Assembly (NCBI GenBank): GCA_029863355.1
Contig: JAOTVO010000083.1
Coordinates: forward strand, 1-9,791
Length of the DNA: 9,791 nucleotides
Source: Candidatus Krumholzibacteriia bacterium
Lineage (GTDB): Bacteria; Krumholzibacteriota; Krumholzibacteria; WVZY01; JAKEHA01
Direction of reading: 5' to 3'
Shown here: positions 1-8,562 of the stretch, in pieces
Layout: each line of letters starts with the position of its first letter
Position numbering within the stretch: position 1 is the stretch's first letter
The notes under the pieces: generated by a model
Databases searched by the model: none
Told to the model about the DNA's origin: nothing
What the model saw: the letters and a program-made list of their open reading frames with translations, nothing else
Translations under genes and position numbers: made by a program

Positions 1-2564
1 TCGATGTCGAAATCGACGTAGTTGCCGCCCATCACGCGCTCGGCCACCGCACTCAGCGTTCCCGGCACGCGTTTGACCACGCCCTCCACTTCGATGGCGA
101 TGCGCTCGAGCGTGGCCAGGTCGTCGCCGAAGACCTTGATGCCGATCGGCGTCTTGATGCCGGTGGCGAGCATGTCCGTGCGCGTTTTGATCGGCATCGT
201 CCACGCGTTGGTCAGTCCCACGAACTGAAACTCCTTCTCCATGTCCTCGAACATCAGCTCCTCGATGGTGAGCCGCTTCATGGGCACCGAGCGGATGCGC
301 GTCTCCGCCACGGCCTCCGCCGCCAGCGCGGACACGTCGTTCACCCGCTCCGGTCGCACCGCACCGCTGGAGAGGACCCAGTCGGCGATCTGCGCGGAGA
401 GCTCGTCGCGCACCGCGGCCACCGCCGCTTCCTTCACCATTTGCTCGCTCGCCCCGCCCGCGTAGAGCCTGCGGACGTGTGCCTGCACCGTCTTGCGCGT
501 CATGCCTTCGATGGCGCCGCTCGCCTCCTCCAGATCCGGCTTCGCCCCCTCGACGAACACGCCCTCGCGCGCCAGGCGCGCCAGCGCGTCCTTGGCGCGC
601 GCGCCGAGGAATCCGTAGGGGATCCAGCGGCGCGGCCACACGTCGCGGTCCTCGAGCGTCACCGTGGTCTCCACCATGGTGAGCGGCGCCGGATCGGTGG
701 CCGTCTCCGCGCGCCCGATCTTCCCGAAGACCGTCTTCACCTCGGGGAACGTGCGGAAGAGCTTGTCCTGCGTCTGCAGGATGCGCTTGGCCTCAGTCTC
801 TGAGACGCCGGGCAGCGTGGTGGGCATGTAGAGAATGTCGCCCTCGTTCAACGGCGGCATGAACTCCGATCCGAGCTTCGCGTAGGGGAAGTACGTGAGC
901 GCAAGGACGACCAGGCTCAGCGCCACCACCGACTTCTGGTGGCGCAGCACCCATGCGATCACGGGGCGGTAGAGGCGGATCAGCACGCGGCTCACCACGA
1001 GCTTCTCCTCGGGGTGGATCTTGCCACGGATGAAGAAGCCCATGAGGATGGGTGTGATGGTGACGGCGATGAGCGCCGAGGCCGCCATGGCAAATGTCTT
1101 GGTGAAGGCGAGGGGCTTGAACAGGCGCCCCGCCTGATCCTGCAGCGCGAAGACGGGCAGGAACGACACCGTAATGATGAGAAGCGAGAAGAACAGCGAC
1201 GGCCCCACCTCCACCGAGGCTTCCTTGATCAACTCCCAGCGCGCTTCCCCCTTGGGGTCGTGGCCCTTCTCCAGGTGCTTGTGCGCGTTCTCCACCAGCA
1301 CCACGGCCGCGTCCACCATGGCGCCGATCGCCACCGCGATGCCGCCCAGCGACATGATGTTGGCGTTGACCCGCAGCCAGCGCATGACGACGAAAGAGAC
1401 GAGTATTCCCAGGGGCAGCGAGAAGGCGGCCACCAGGGCGCTGCGCGCGTGCCACAGGAAGATCACGCACACCAGGGCGACGATGAGCATCTGTTGGATG
1501 AGCTCGTGTCGCAGCGTGTCGATGGAGCGGTCGATGAGCGCGCTGCGATCGTACGCCGGCCGCATCACGACCCCTTCGGGGAGTCCCGCCGAGATCTCCT
1601 CGATTTTTTTCTTCACGTCCTCGATCACGCGCAGCGCGTTCTTCCCGTAGCGCATCACCACGATGCCGCCCACGACCTCTCCCTCACCGTTCTTCTCCGC
1701 GATGCCGCGGCGGATGTCCGGCCCCATCTGGATGGCGGCGACGTCCTTGAGCATCACCGGGGTGCCGCTCTCGCTCACGGCAAGAACGACGTGCTCGATG
1801 TCCTCGATGCTGCTGATGTAACCGCGCCCGCGCACCATGTACTCGACCTCGGACATCTCCAGCAGGCGTCCCCCCACGTCGTTGTTGCTGCGCTTGAGCG
1901 CCGCGATGACTTGCTTGAGCGGGATGCGGTAGCTCTGCAGCAGGTTGGGGTCGACGGTCACCTGGTACTGCCGCACGAAGCCGCCGATGGAAGCCACCTC
2001 GGCCACACCGGGCACGCCGGTGAGCTGGTAGCGCACGTACCAGTCCTGGATGGCGCGCAGGTCGCCCAGGTCGTAGCGGCCGCTCTCGTCCTCCAGCGTG
2101 TACTGGTAGACCCAGCCCACGCCGCTGGCGTCGGGGCCAAGCCCGCTGACGACGTCGGGCGGGAGCTGGCCCTGCACCTGGCTCAAGTACTCGAGCACGC
2201 GGCTGCGCCCCCAGTAGAGATCGGTGCCGTCCTGGAAGATCACGTATACGAACGAGTAGCCGAAGTACGAGTAGCCGCGGACCACCTTCACCTTGGGCAC
2301 GGCGAGCATGGCGGTGACCAGCGGGTAGGTGACCTGGTCCTCCATGGTTTGCGGGTCGCGGCCCTGCCAGCGGCTATAGATGATCACCTGCGGATCGCTC
2401 AGGTCGGGGATGGCGTCGAGCGGCGTGTGCTGCATCGCCAGCACGCCGCCCACCGCCGCCAGCACGGTGAGGATCACCACGAGCGTGCGGTTGTCCACGC
2501 ACCAGGCGATGAGGCGTCCGGTGAGCGACCGGCGCGGATCGGCGGCTTGGGGTGTCGCGCTCAC
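1..2564 (-). CDS. cusA: CusA-like Cu(I)/Ag(I) RND efflux pump, inner-membrane subunit (3' end outside window)
   Basis: This is the proton-driven inner-membrane subunit of a tripartite heavy-metal efflux pump. It would take Cu(I) or Ag(I) from the periplasm (and perhaps the cytoplasm) and pass it to the adaptor and outer-membrane channel. The reading frame is open for 854 codons and leaves the window before its end; the family usually has about 1,050 residues. Seen: an N-terminal membrane helix followed by DAIPDLSD; the VGW segment of the first periplasmic domain; NANIMSLGG; GAMVDAAVVLVEN with Asp418, equivalent to the proton-relay Asp405 of E. coli CusA; and the cleft methionines Met580 (LYMPTTLPG), Met630 (MVETT) and Met798 (TDML), equivalent to Met573, Met623 and Met672. 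These support Cu/Ag rather than Zn/Co specificity. A net 119 extra residues lie between Met630 and Met798, at about 644-761. The GTG start follows the cusB stop by 6 bases, with GGAG upstream; no closer homologous start exists. Confidence 0.95.
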   Translation of the reverse strand, partial: MSATPQAADPRRSLTGRLIAWCVDNRTLVVILTVLAAVGGVLAMQHTPLDAIPDLSDPQVIIYSRWQGRDPQTMEDQVTYPLVTAMLAVPKVKVVRGYSYFGYSFVYVIFQDGTDLYWGRSRVLEYLSQVQGQLPPDVVSGLGPDASGVGWVYQYTLEDESGRYDLGDLRAIQDWYVRYQLTGVPGVAEVASIGGFVRQYQVTVDPNLLQSYRIPLKQVIAALKRSNNDVGGRLLEMSEVEYMVRGRGYISSIEDIEHVVLAVSESGTPVMLKDVAAIQMGPDIRRGIAEKNGEGEVVGGIVVMRYGKNALRVIEDVKKKIEEISAGLPEGVVMRPAYDRSALIDRSIDTLRHELIQQMLIVALVCVIFLWHARSALVAAFSLPLGILVSFVVMRWLRVNANIMSLGGIAVAIGAMVDAAVVLVENAHKHLEKGHDPKGEARWELIKEASVEVGPSLFFSLLIITVSFLPVFALQDQAGRLFKPLAFTKTFAMAASALIAVTITPILMGFFIRGKIHPEEKLVVSRVLIRLYRPVIAWVLRHQKSVVALSLVVLALTYFPYAKLGSEFMPPLNEGDILYMPTTLPGVSETEAKRILQTQDKLFRTFPEVKTVFGKIGRAETATDPAPLTMVETTVTLEDRDVWPRRWIPYGFLGARAKDALARLAREGVFVEGAKPDLEEASGAIEGMTRKTVQAHVRRLYAGGASEQMVKEAAVAAVRDELSAQIADWVLSSGAVRPERVNDVSALAAEAVAETRIRSVPMKRLTIEELMFEDMEKEFQFVGLTNAWTMPIKTRTDMLATGIKTPIGIKVFGDDLATLERIAIEVEGVVKRVPGTLSAVAERVMGGNYVDFDI

Positions 2565-2570
2565 GCCTGG

Positions 2571-4427
2571 TTACTCCGCGTCCCAGGCGACGAACTTCCC
2601 GCAGTAGAGCATCTTGCTCCCGTAGTACGGGTTCAAGAGCTCGCCACCCGCCTGCAGCCAGTACGCGTCCTTCATGGGGCAGTACGCCTGGAGCGGGACC
2701 TCGGCGAGCGCTCCGCGGTGTGCGCGCACGTAGGCGATGAGCACGTCGCTCAGCGCCTGGAAGTGCGCGCGTGTCCCTTCGATGTCGCCCCCGTGCTCGG
2801 CGTGGCGCAGCGGTTCGGCCGCGGCGCGAATGGGCGCGCTGGCCGCCTTCTCGACGATCGCGCCGGCCGCCTGTCCGATGCCCTCCAGGCGGTCGCCGGT
2901 CAGGGCGCCGGCGATGCGGTAGTAGGCGGTGAGCACCGCGTCCAGCGCCAGCGCCGGCTCCGGCTCGAATTCGAGAGCCGCCAGCTGGGGTTGGTCGGCC
3001 GCCGCCGTATCCTCGCTCGCCTCCAGCATCCGCGCCAGCGCGCCCTGGAGCTGGCTCTCCGAGCCCAGCAGGAAATTGCCGGAGGTGACCACGCGCTCGC
3101 CCGGCTCGAGCCCGGCGAGCACTTCGTGGTAGCGCAGCGCCTCGCGCTTGAACACCAGCTCGCGCCGCTCTTCGCGCTCGCGGCCGGCGTCGTCGAGCCA
3201 CATGCGTCCCAGGCGAACCGGCTGCGGGCGAAAGCGTCCCGCAGCCTCCTCGACGAGCACGATGGTGCGCGAGCCGCTCTGCAGCACGGCGTTCTCCGGC
3301 ACGGCCAGCACGTCGCCCGCCGGCAGGCGGATGCTGGCGCGGGCGTACATGTTGGGCTTGAGCTTCTGCTCCCGGTTGGCGATGTTCACGCGCGCGCGCA
3401 CGGTCCGCGTCTGCGGATCGAGCACCGGCGCCGTGAATGCGATCTGCCCCTCGAACGCTTCCCCCGCAAACGAGCGCGTCGTGATCTCGGCCTTGACAGC
3501 GTCGTTCATGCGCACGAGGTCCATGCCGCACTTGGGGCAGGCGCCCGGCTGCGGCGAGCGCACCTCCGGGTGCATGAGGCACTCGTAGTAGTCGCCTTCT
3601 CGCTCCTGGTAGAGGAAAGAAATGTCGTCCTCGTAGATCTCGGCGTGCATCCACACCTGGTGCAAATCGGCCACGCGAAAGAGCACGTCGCCCTCTTTGA
3701 CGTACATGCCCTCGAAGGCACGCTTCTCGATGACGGTGCCGCCCTGGGGCGCATAGATCGTGATGTGGTCTTCCACCTGCCCCGTCTCGGCGATGTGGTC
3801 GACCTGCGTGCGCGTGAGGCCCCAGCGCAGGAGCCTCTGGCGCGAGCTCTCCACGAGCGCGCGGGCGTGGGCGGCGGCGTCGGCGCGGCCGCTCGCTTCG
3901 ATGCTGTGCTGGTTCCGCACCGCCAGGAGGAACTCGTTGCCCGTGGAGATCAGCTCGGGGCTGTAGAGCCAGGCCAGCGCGTGGCCCTTGTCGACGGTCA
4001 CGCCGGTGAAATCGATGTAGAGCTTGTCGATGCGCCCACCGATCCACGCCGAGACCACGGCCAGGCGCGTCTCGTCGTAGTCGATCTTCCCGTAGGCGTC
4101 CACCGCCCGCGAGAGGGCGCGCACCTCGACGGGTGCCACGGTAATACCGGCGAGCTGCACCTGGCGCGGCGTGACCGCGACCACCCCGCTCTCATCTTCG
4201 TCCCCCGCCTTCTTCTGCACGAGCGACATGCCGCAGATGGGGCAGTCGCCCGGCTGGGGCAGGCGGATCTCGGGGTGCATCGGGCAGGTGTAGTAGCTGT
4301 CCGTGGCGGCCCGTTGCGTGCCCAGGTCGAAGAAGCCCAGCACCGCGCGCCTCGAGGCGGGCACGGCGAGCACGACAGCCACGGCGGCAACGGCCACCGC
4401 CGCCGTCAGCATGCGTTTGCGTTTCAT
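2571..4427 (-). CDS. cusB: CusB-like periplasmic adaptor (membrane fusion protein) with two HMBD zinc-ribbon-like motifs and a C-terminal DUF3347-like domain
   Basis: Adaptor of 618 residues that links the RND pump to the TolC-type channel and, in CusB, hands Cu(I)/Ag(I) to the pump. It starts MKRKRM followed by a hydrophobic helix (about 7-22) serving as anchor or signal. A heavy-metal-binding motif follows at 46-67 (Cys48, Met50, His51, Cys62, Cys65, Met67). Next come the barrel-sandwich and hairpin region (about 90-250). A second copy of the motif lies at 281-302 (Cys283, Met285, His286, Cys297, Cys300, Met302), inside the beta-barrel region that resumes at about 310-365. The C-terminus (about 484-614) resembles DUF3347, with YCPM (Cys583, Met585) and NPYYGSKML-x-CG (Met606, Cys609). 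The length exceeds E. coli CusB (about 400 residues) because of these modules. The ATG overlaps the cusC stop as ATGA and has AAGGGAG five bases upstream. A longer upstream ATG exists but would lie inside cusC. Confidence 0.95.
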   Translation of the reverse strand: MKRKRMLTAAVAVAAVAVVLAVPASRRAVLGFFDLGTQRAATDSYYTCPMHPEIRLPQPGDCPICGMSLVQKKAGDEDESGVVAVTPRQVQLAGITVAPVEVRALSRAVDAYGKIDYDETRLAVVSAWIGGRIDKLYIDFTGVTVDKGHALAWLYSPELISTGNEFLLAVRNQHSIEASGRADAAAHARALVESSRQRLLRWGLTRTQVDHIAETGQVEDHITIYAPQGGTVIEKRAFEGMYVKEGDVLFRVADLHQVWMHAEIYEDDISFLYQEREGDYYECLMHPEVRSPQPGACPKCGMDLVRMNDAVKAEITTRSFAGEAFEGQIAFTAPVLDPQTRTVRARVNIANREQKLKPNMYARASIRLPAGDVLAVPENAVLQSGSRTIVLVEEAAGRFRPQPVRLGRMWLDDAGREREERRELVFKREALRYHEVLAGLEPGERVVTSGNFLLGSESQLQGALARMLEASEDTAAADQPQLAALEFEPEPALALDAVLTAYYRIAGALTGDRLEGIGQAAGAIVEKAASAPIRAAAEPLRHAEHGGDIEGTRAHFQALSDVLIAYVRAHRGALAEVPLQAYCPMKDAYWLQAGGELLNPYYGSKMLYCGKFVAWDAE

Positions 4428-5701
4428 CGCGGCTCCCTTCCCAGCGCGCGGTCCATGTATGCGATCTGCACGCCGAGGTCGGCGACCACCTGGTAGTAGC
4501 GCTTGCGCACCGAGAGCAGCATGCGCTCGCTGTCGAGGTAATCGAGGAATCCCACCGTGCCCGTCTGGTAGGCCACCTCGGAGGCGGCGAAGGTCTGCTC
4601 GGCCTGCGGCAGCATCACGCCTTCGTACAGGGTGAGTCGCTCGCGCGCCGTGCGCACCTTCTCGACGGCGTCCTCTATCTCGCTGCGCACGCGCAATTCG
4701 GTGGCGCGGCGTTCGCTCTGCTCGCGCGCCACCTGTGCGTCCGCCTGGCGCACGCGCGCGCCCAGCTTGCCGAACCACAGCGGCAGGTTGATCCCGGCCA
4801 CCACCTGCACGATGTCCTTGCCGGCATCCGGCGTCCCGGGCATGCCGCCCGGCGAGACATTGACGTACTGCACCCCGAGCGTCAGGTCGGGATAGTAGCT
4901 ACGCCGCGCTCCGCGCGCCGCCTCGCGCGCCCCGGCAACGCGGCTGGCCGCGGCGAAGAGCTCCGGACGCCGCGCGAGAGCGGTGTCGGGCGACGCCAGC
5001 GCAAAGCGCGCTTCCACCGCCGCCGCGTCGGGCACGGCCCGGACCGGCTCCGCGAGCGGCGCGTCGGCGTGGCGGCCGATGAGCTCGTTCAGGCGCGCGC
5101 GCGCGGTGACCAGTCCCCTCGCCACCAGCTCGATCTCGTCCTCCACCTGGGAGAAGGCGAGCTGCGCCTTGAGGACGTCCTGCTGCCCGACGCGGCCCGA
5201 GGCGTAGCGCACCTGAGCCACGTCTTGCATGCGCTCGAGGAGGTCGCGCTCTTCGGCGAGCACGCGCCGCACCTCGCTGAGCCGGTAGTACTCGTGATAC
5301 CAGCGCGTCACTTCAAAGACGACGTCGAGCCTGCGCTCGCGAACGTCCTGCGCCGCGGCGTCGGCGGAGTGCGCCGCCGCGCCGCTTTCCGCACCGAGCT
5401 TGCCGAAGAAGGGAAGGCGCTGGGAGAGCGTCACCCCCCACTCCTGCGGGCCCACGCGCGTCTCCGGGGTCTCGACGAAATATCCCCCCATGACCATCGG
5501 GTCGGGTCGGGCGCCCGCGGCGCCGGCGTGTTCACGCGCCGCTTGCGCGCGCCACGACGCCGACGCCAGAGCGGGGTTGTGAGCCAGCGCGAGCGCGACG
5601 TAGGCGTCGAGCGTCTGCACGGGCGCATCGGCCGCCCGCGCCACGGGCGCCGTCCAGGCGACCGCGGCGGCGATGAGGACTCCAAGTGGTAATGACCGCA
5701 T
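4424..5701 (-). CDS. cusC: TolC/CusC-family outer-membrane efflux channel
   Basis: Outer-membrane exit duct of the pump, 425 residues, similar to TolC-family length (E. coli CusC is about 460). It begins with a typical Sec signal peptide: Arg2, a hydrophobic core at about 6-17, and a likely cleavage after AlaArgAla at residue 23. It has no lipobox cysteine, so unlike E. coli CusC it is probably not a lipoprotein. The two long-helix repeats of the OEP family are visible: an N-terminal half rich in Ala/Arg/Glu heptads up to about residue 220, and a second half ending with the family-typical GFLDYLDSERML segment. LSQRLPFFGKLG and INLPLWFGKLG are the matching strand-helix junctions of the two repeats. 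It is the first gene of the leftward operon; the ATG at 5701 is the first possible start after an in-frame stop. No clear Shine-Dalgarno sequence precedes it; a GC hairpin sits there instead. Metal specificity is inferred from the neighbours. Confidence 0.93.
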   Translation of the reverse strand: MRSLPLGVLIAAAVAWTAPVARAADAPVQTLDAYVALALAHNPALASASWRAQAAREHAGAAGARPDPMVMGGYFVETPETRVGPQEWGVTLSQRLPFFGKLGAESGAAAHSADAAAQDVRERRLDVVFEVTRWYHEYYRLSEVRRVLAEERDLLERMQDVAQVRYASGRVGQQDVLKAQLAFSQVEDEIELVARGLVTARARLNELIGRHADAPLAEPVRAVPDAAAVEARFALASPDTALARRPELFAAASRVAGAREAARGARRSYYPDLTLGVQYVNVSPGGMPGTPDAGKDIVQVVAGINLPLWFGKLGARVRQADAQVAREQSERRATELRVRSEIEDAVEKVRTARERLTLYEGVMLPQAEQTFAASEVAYQTGTVGFLDYLDSERMLLSVRKRYYQVVADLGVQIAYMDRALGREPR

Positions 5702-5708
5702 AATAGGG

Positions 5709-5728
5709 GCGGGCGAAAGCGAGCCCGC
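5709..5728 (-). promoter_or_regulatory. GC hairpin in the cusC leader, just before the start codon
   Basis: In the cusC transcript GCGGGC pairs with GCCCGC (6 bp, 8-base loop), ending seven bases before the ATG. It occupies the place where a ribosome-binding site would be, and no purine-rich Shine-Dalgarno is visible. It could limit or regulate translation. Six-base GC stems are common in GC-rich DNA, so function is uncertain. Confidence 0.35.
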
Positions 5729-5862
5729 AGGGGGCCGTAGCGCAAGCCGGGTGCCATTCGCGGGGATTTCTGTAATACGCTGTAAATTAACATAGTTACG
5801 AGCGAAGGGGGTAGGTTGCCGGGCACCACAGGTTGGACACTATTCTACAACAAGCGTCGAAT

Positions 5863-5891
5863 AATCTACATTCCAGGATATATCCTGTGAA
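5863..5891 (-). promoter_or_regulatory. Candidate sigma70-like promoter of the cusCBA-like operon
   Basis: On the minus strand TTCACA (5891-5886, five of six matches to the -35 consensus) is followed after 17 bases by TAGATT (5868-5863, four of six to the -10 consensus). GATTAT at 5866-5861 would give a 19-base spacer, the length used by MerR/CueR-type promoters. The leader would be about 150 bases long. The -35 element is shared with both palindromes. Confidence 0.4.
5874..5887. promoter_or_regulatory. Perfect 14-bp palindrome CAGGATATATCCTG, candidate operator
   Basis: Each half (CAGGATA / TATCCTG) is an exact reverse complement with no spacer. It lies between the -35 and -10 elements of the candidate efflux promoter, and partly over the -35, the normal place for a repressor or MerR-type activator site. 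It does not match the CueR, CusR or CopY consensus that I know, so the regulator is not identified. Confidence 0.5.
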
Positions 5892-5901
5892 TTAATTCAC
5901 G
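5886..5901. promoter_or_regulatory. CRP/FNR-family-like box, TGTGA-N6-TCACG
   Basis: The core GTGAATTAATTCAC (5887-5900) is a perfect 14-bp palindrome. With the flanking T it reads TGTGA-ATTAAT-TCACG, one base from the CRP consensus TGTGA-N6-TCACA. It ends five bases before the -35 element of the ccmE promoter and overlaps the -35 of the opposite promoter, so a dimer here could act on both. Ccm genes in other bacteria are often under oxygen or respiratory control, which fits a CRP/FNR-type regulator, but the protein is not in this window. Confidence 0.55.
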
Positions 5902-5906
5902 AACCG

Positions 5907-5935
5907 TTGAAACCATACGCGCGGTCAACTATTAT
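5907..5935 (+). promoter_or_regulatory. Sigma70-like promoter for the ccmEF operon
   Basis: TTGAAA (5907-5912) and TATTAT (5930-5935) are separated by exactly 17 bases; each matches five of six consensus positions. Transcription would start near 5942, giving a leader of about 54 bases before the ccmE ATG. The CRP-like box lies directly upstream, centred near -48 relative to that start. Confidence 0.6.
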
Positions 5936-5971
5936 CTGGGAGAATACACCTGCTCCATTCGTATCAACTGC

Positions 5972-5991
5972 AGCCGGTGCGAGGGCCGGCT
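5972..5991 (+). promoter_or_regulatory. Leader hairpin presenting the ccmE Shine-Dalgarno in its loop
   Basis: AGCCGG (5972-5977) pairs with CCGGCT (5986-5991). The 8-base loop TGCGAGGG contains the only Shine-Dalgarno-like sequence (GAGGG, 5981-5985) before the ATG at 5996. The linear spacing of 10 bases is long, and folding would change the effective distance. It mirrors the hairpin before cusC in stem and loop size. Function is a guess. Confidence 0.35.
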
Positions 5992-5995
5992 CATT

Positions 5996-6433
5996 ATGTC
6001 TAACAAAGCCGTCAAGTTTGCGATCGGCGTCGCGGTGATCGTCGCGGCTATCGGATATTTCGCCGTCGCCGGTTTCAACGAGGGAAAAGCCTACTACCGC
6101 ACGCTCGACGAGCTCGCCGCCACGGACGCGGCGGCGGATGATGGCGCGCGGCTGCGCGTGGCCGGCGTCGTGCTTCCCGGATCGATCGAGCGACAGGGCA
6201 CGCAGATCACGTTCCAGCTCGCGCAGGGCGACCTGCGTCTGCCGGTGCGCTACGTGGGTTCCGCGCCCGTTCCCGACACGTTCAAAGACGGCGCCGACGC
6301 CGTAGTCGAGGGAATGCGGCTGACCGACGGCTCGTTCGAGGCCGACCACATCCAGGCGAAGTGCGCGTCGAAGTACGAGGCGAAGTACGGCGACGCAGCC
6401 GCGCATCCGGATGCCGTCGAGCGCTCGTACTAG
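5996..6433 (+). CDS. ccmE: CcmE, periplasmic haem chaperone, Cys-type (CxxxY) variant
   Basis: CcmE binds haem covalently in the periplasm, after loading by CcmABCD, and passes it to CcmF for attachment to apocytochromes c. This protein has 145 residues, the normal size. It has an N-terminal membrane anchor (about 7-25), then a soluble OB-fold core: LRVAGVVLPGSI (53-64), ITFQLAQGD (71-79), LPVRYVGSAPVPDTFKDG (82-99), VVEGM (103-107). The haem-binding segment is AKCASKYEAKY: Cys123 and Tyr127 form CxxxY in place of the usual HxxxY (His130 and Tyr134 in E. coli). This is the variant type described from sulfate reducers, archaea and some other bacteria. The C-terminal tail is short and ends GluArgSerTyr. 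It is the first gene of the rightward operon; GAGGG lies 10 bases upstream. Upstream in-frame starts are not needed for a full-length family member. Confidence 0.95.
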   Translation: MSNKAVKFAIGVAVIVAAIGYFAVAGFNEGKAYYRTLDELAATDAAADDGARLRVAGVVLPGSIERQGTQITFQLAQGDLRLPVRYVGSAPVPDTFKDGADAVVEGMRLTDGSFEADHIQAKCASKYEAKYGDAAAHPDAVERSY

Positions 6434-6531
6434 ACCCCGCGCGACAACCTGGGTCAATGGGAGTGGACTCGCAGCCGACCGGCGGCTCGTTCCCGGCTTG
6501 GCGACATCACAGCATCAGATAGGAGCAAGCA
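6434..6531 (+). other. Short ccmE-ccmF intergenic spacer with strong ccmF ribosome-binding site
   Basis: 98 bases without a gene. AGGAG (6521-6525) lies six bases before the GTG at 6532 and fixes that codon as the ccmF start. I see no terminator: the only short inverted repeat (AGCCG/CGGCT near 6475) has no following T run, so ccmE and ccmF are probably cotranscribed. Confidence 0.6.

Positions 6532-8558
<2,027 letters not shown>

Positions 8559-8562
<4 letters not shown>

Larger units (their letters stand above)
5702..5995. promoter_or_regulatory. Divergent intergenic control region between cusC and ccmE
   Basis: A 294-base non-coding gap that separates the leftward efflux operon from the rightward ccm operon. 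Roughly 5765-5965 is clearly AT-rich compared with the GC-rich genes around it. It contains two abutting perfect palindromes, candidate promoters in both directions, a direct repeat CTGTAA at 5770-5775 and 5780-5785 (10 bases, one helical turn apart), and a hairpin near each start codon. I see no small gene in it. Confidence 0.8.

Noticed and set aside
1604..1610. Run of seven T (seven A in the cusA message), a possible slippage site
   Set aside because: It encodes Lys-Lys-Lys in a conserved-length region, and the normal frame continues without interruption; nothing suggests programmed frameshifting.
939..4496. A very long open frame (1,185 codons) on the plus strand opposite the efflux operon
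   Set aside because: It is the antisense shadow of cusA and cusB in GC-rich DNA. Its product is rich in His/Arg/Asp/Ala low-complexity sequence without any domain, while the minus strand encodes clear family members across the same region.
5770..5785. Direct repeat CTGTAA with 10-base spacing as a response-regulator (CusR-type) site
   Set aside because: The repeat is too short, does not match the CusR box that I know, and lies well downstream of the proposed efflux promoter; kept only as a remark.
5897..6457. A 186-codon minus-strand frame covering ccmE and part of the control region
   Set aside because: It is antisense to an intact ccmE, crosses the candidate ccmE promoter, and its product shows no recognisable domain.
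6470..6490. Short inverted repeat after ccmE as a terminator
   Set aside because: The stem is only five bases and no T run follows; ccmF begins shortly after with a good ribosome-binding site.
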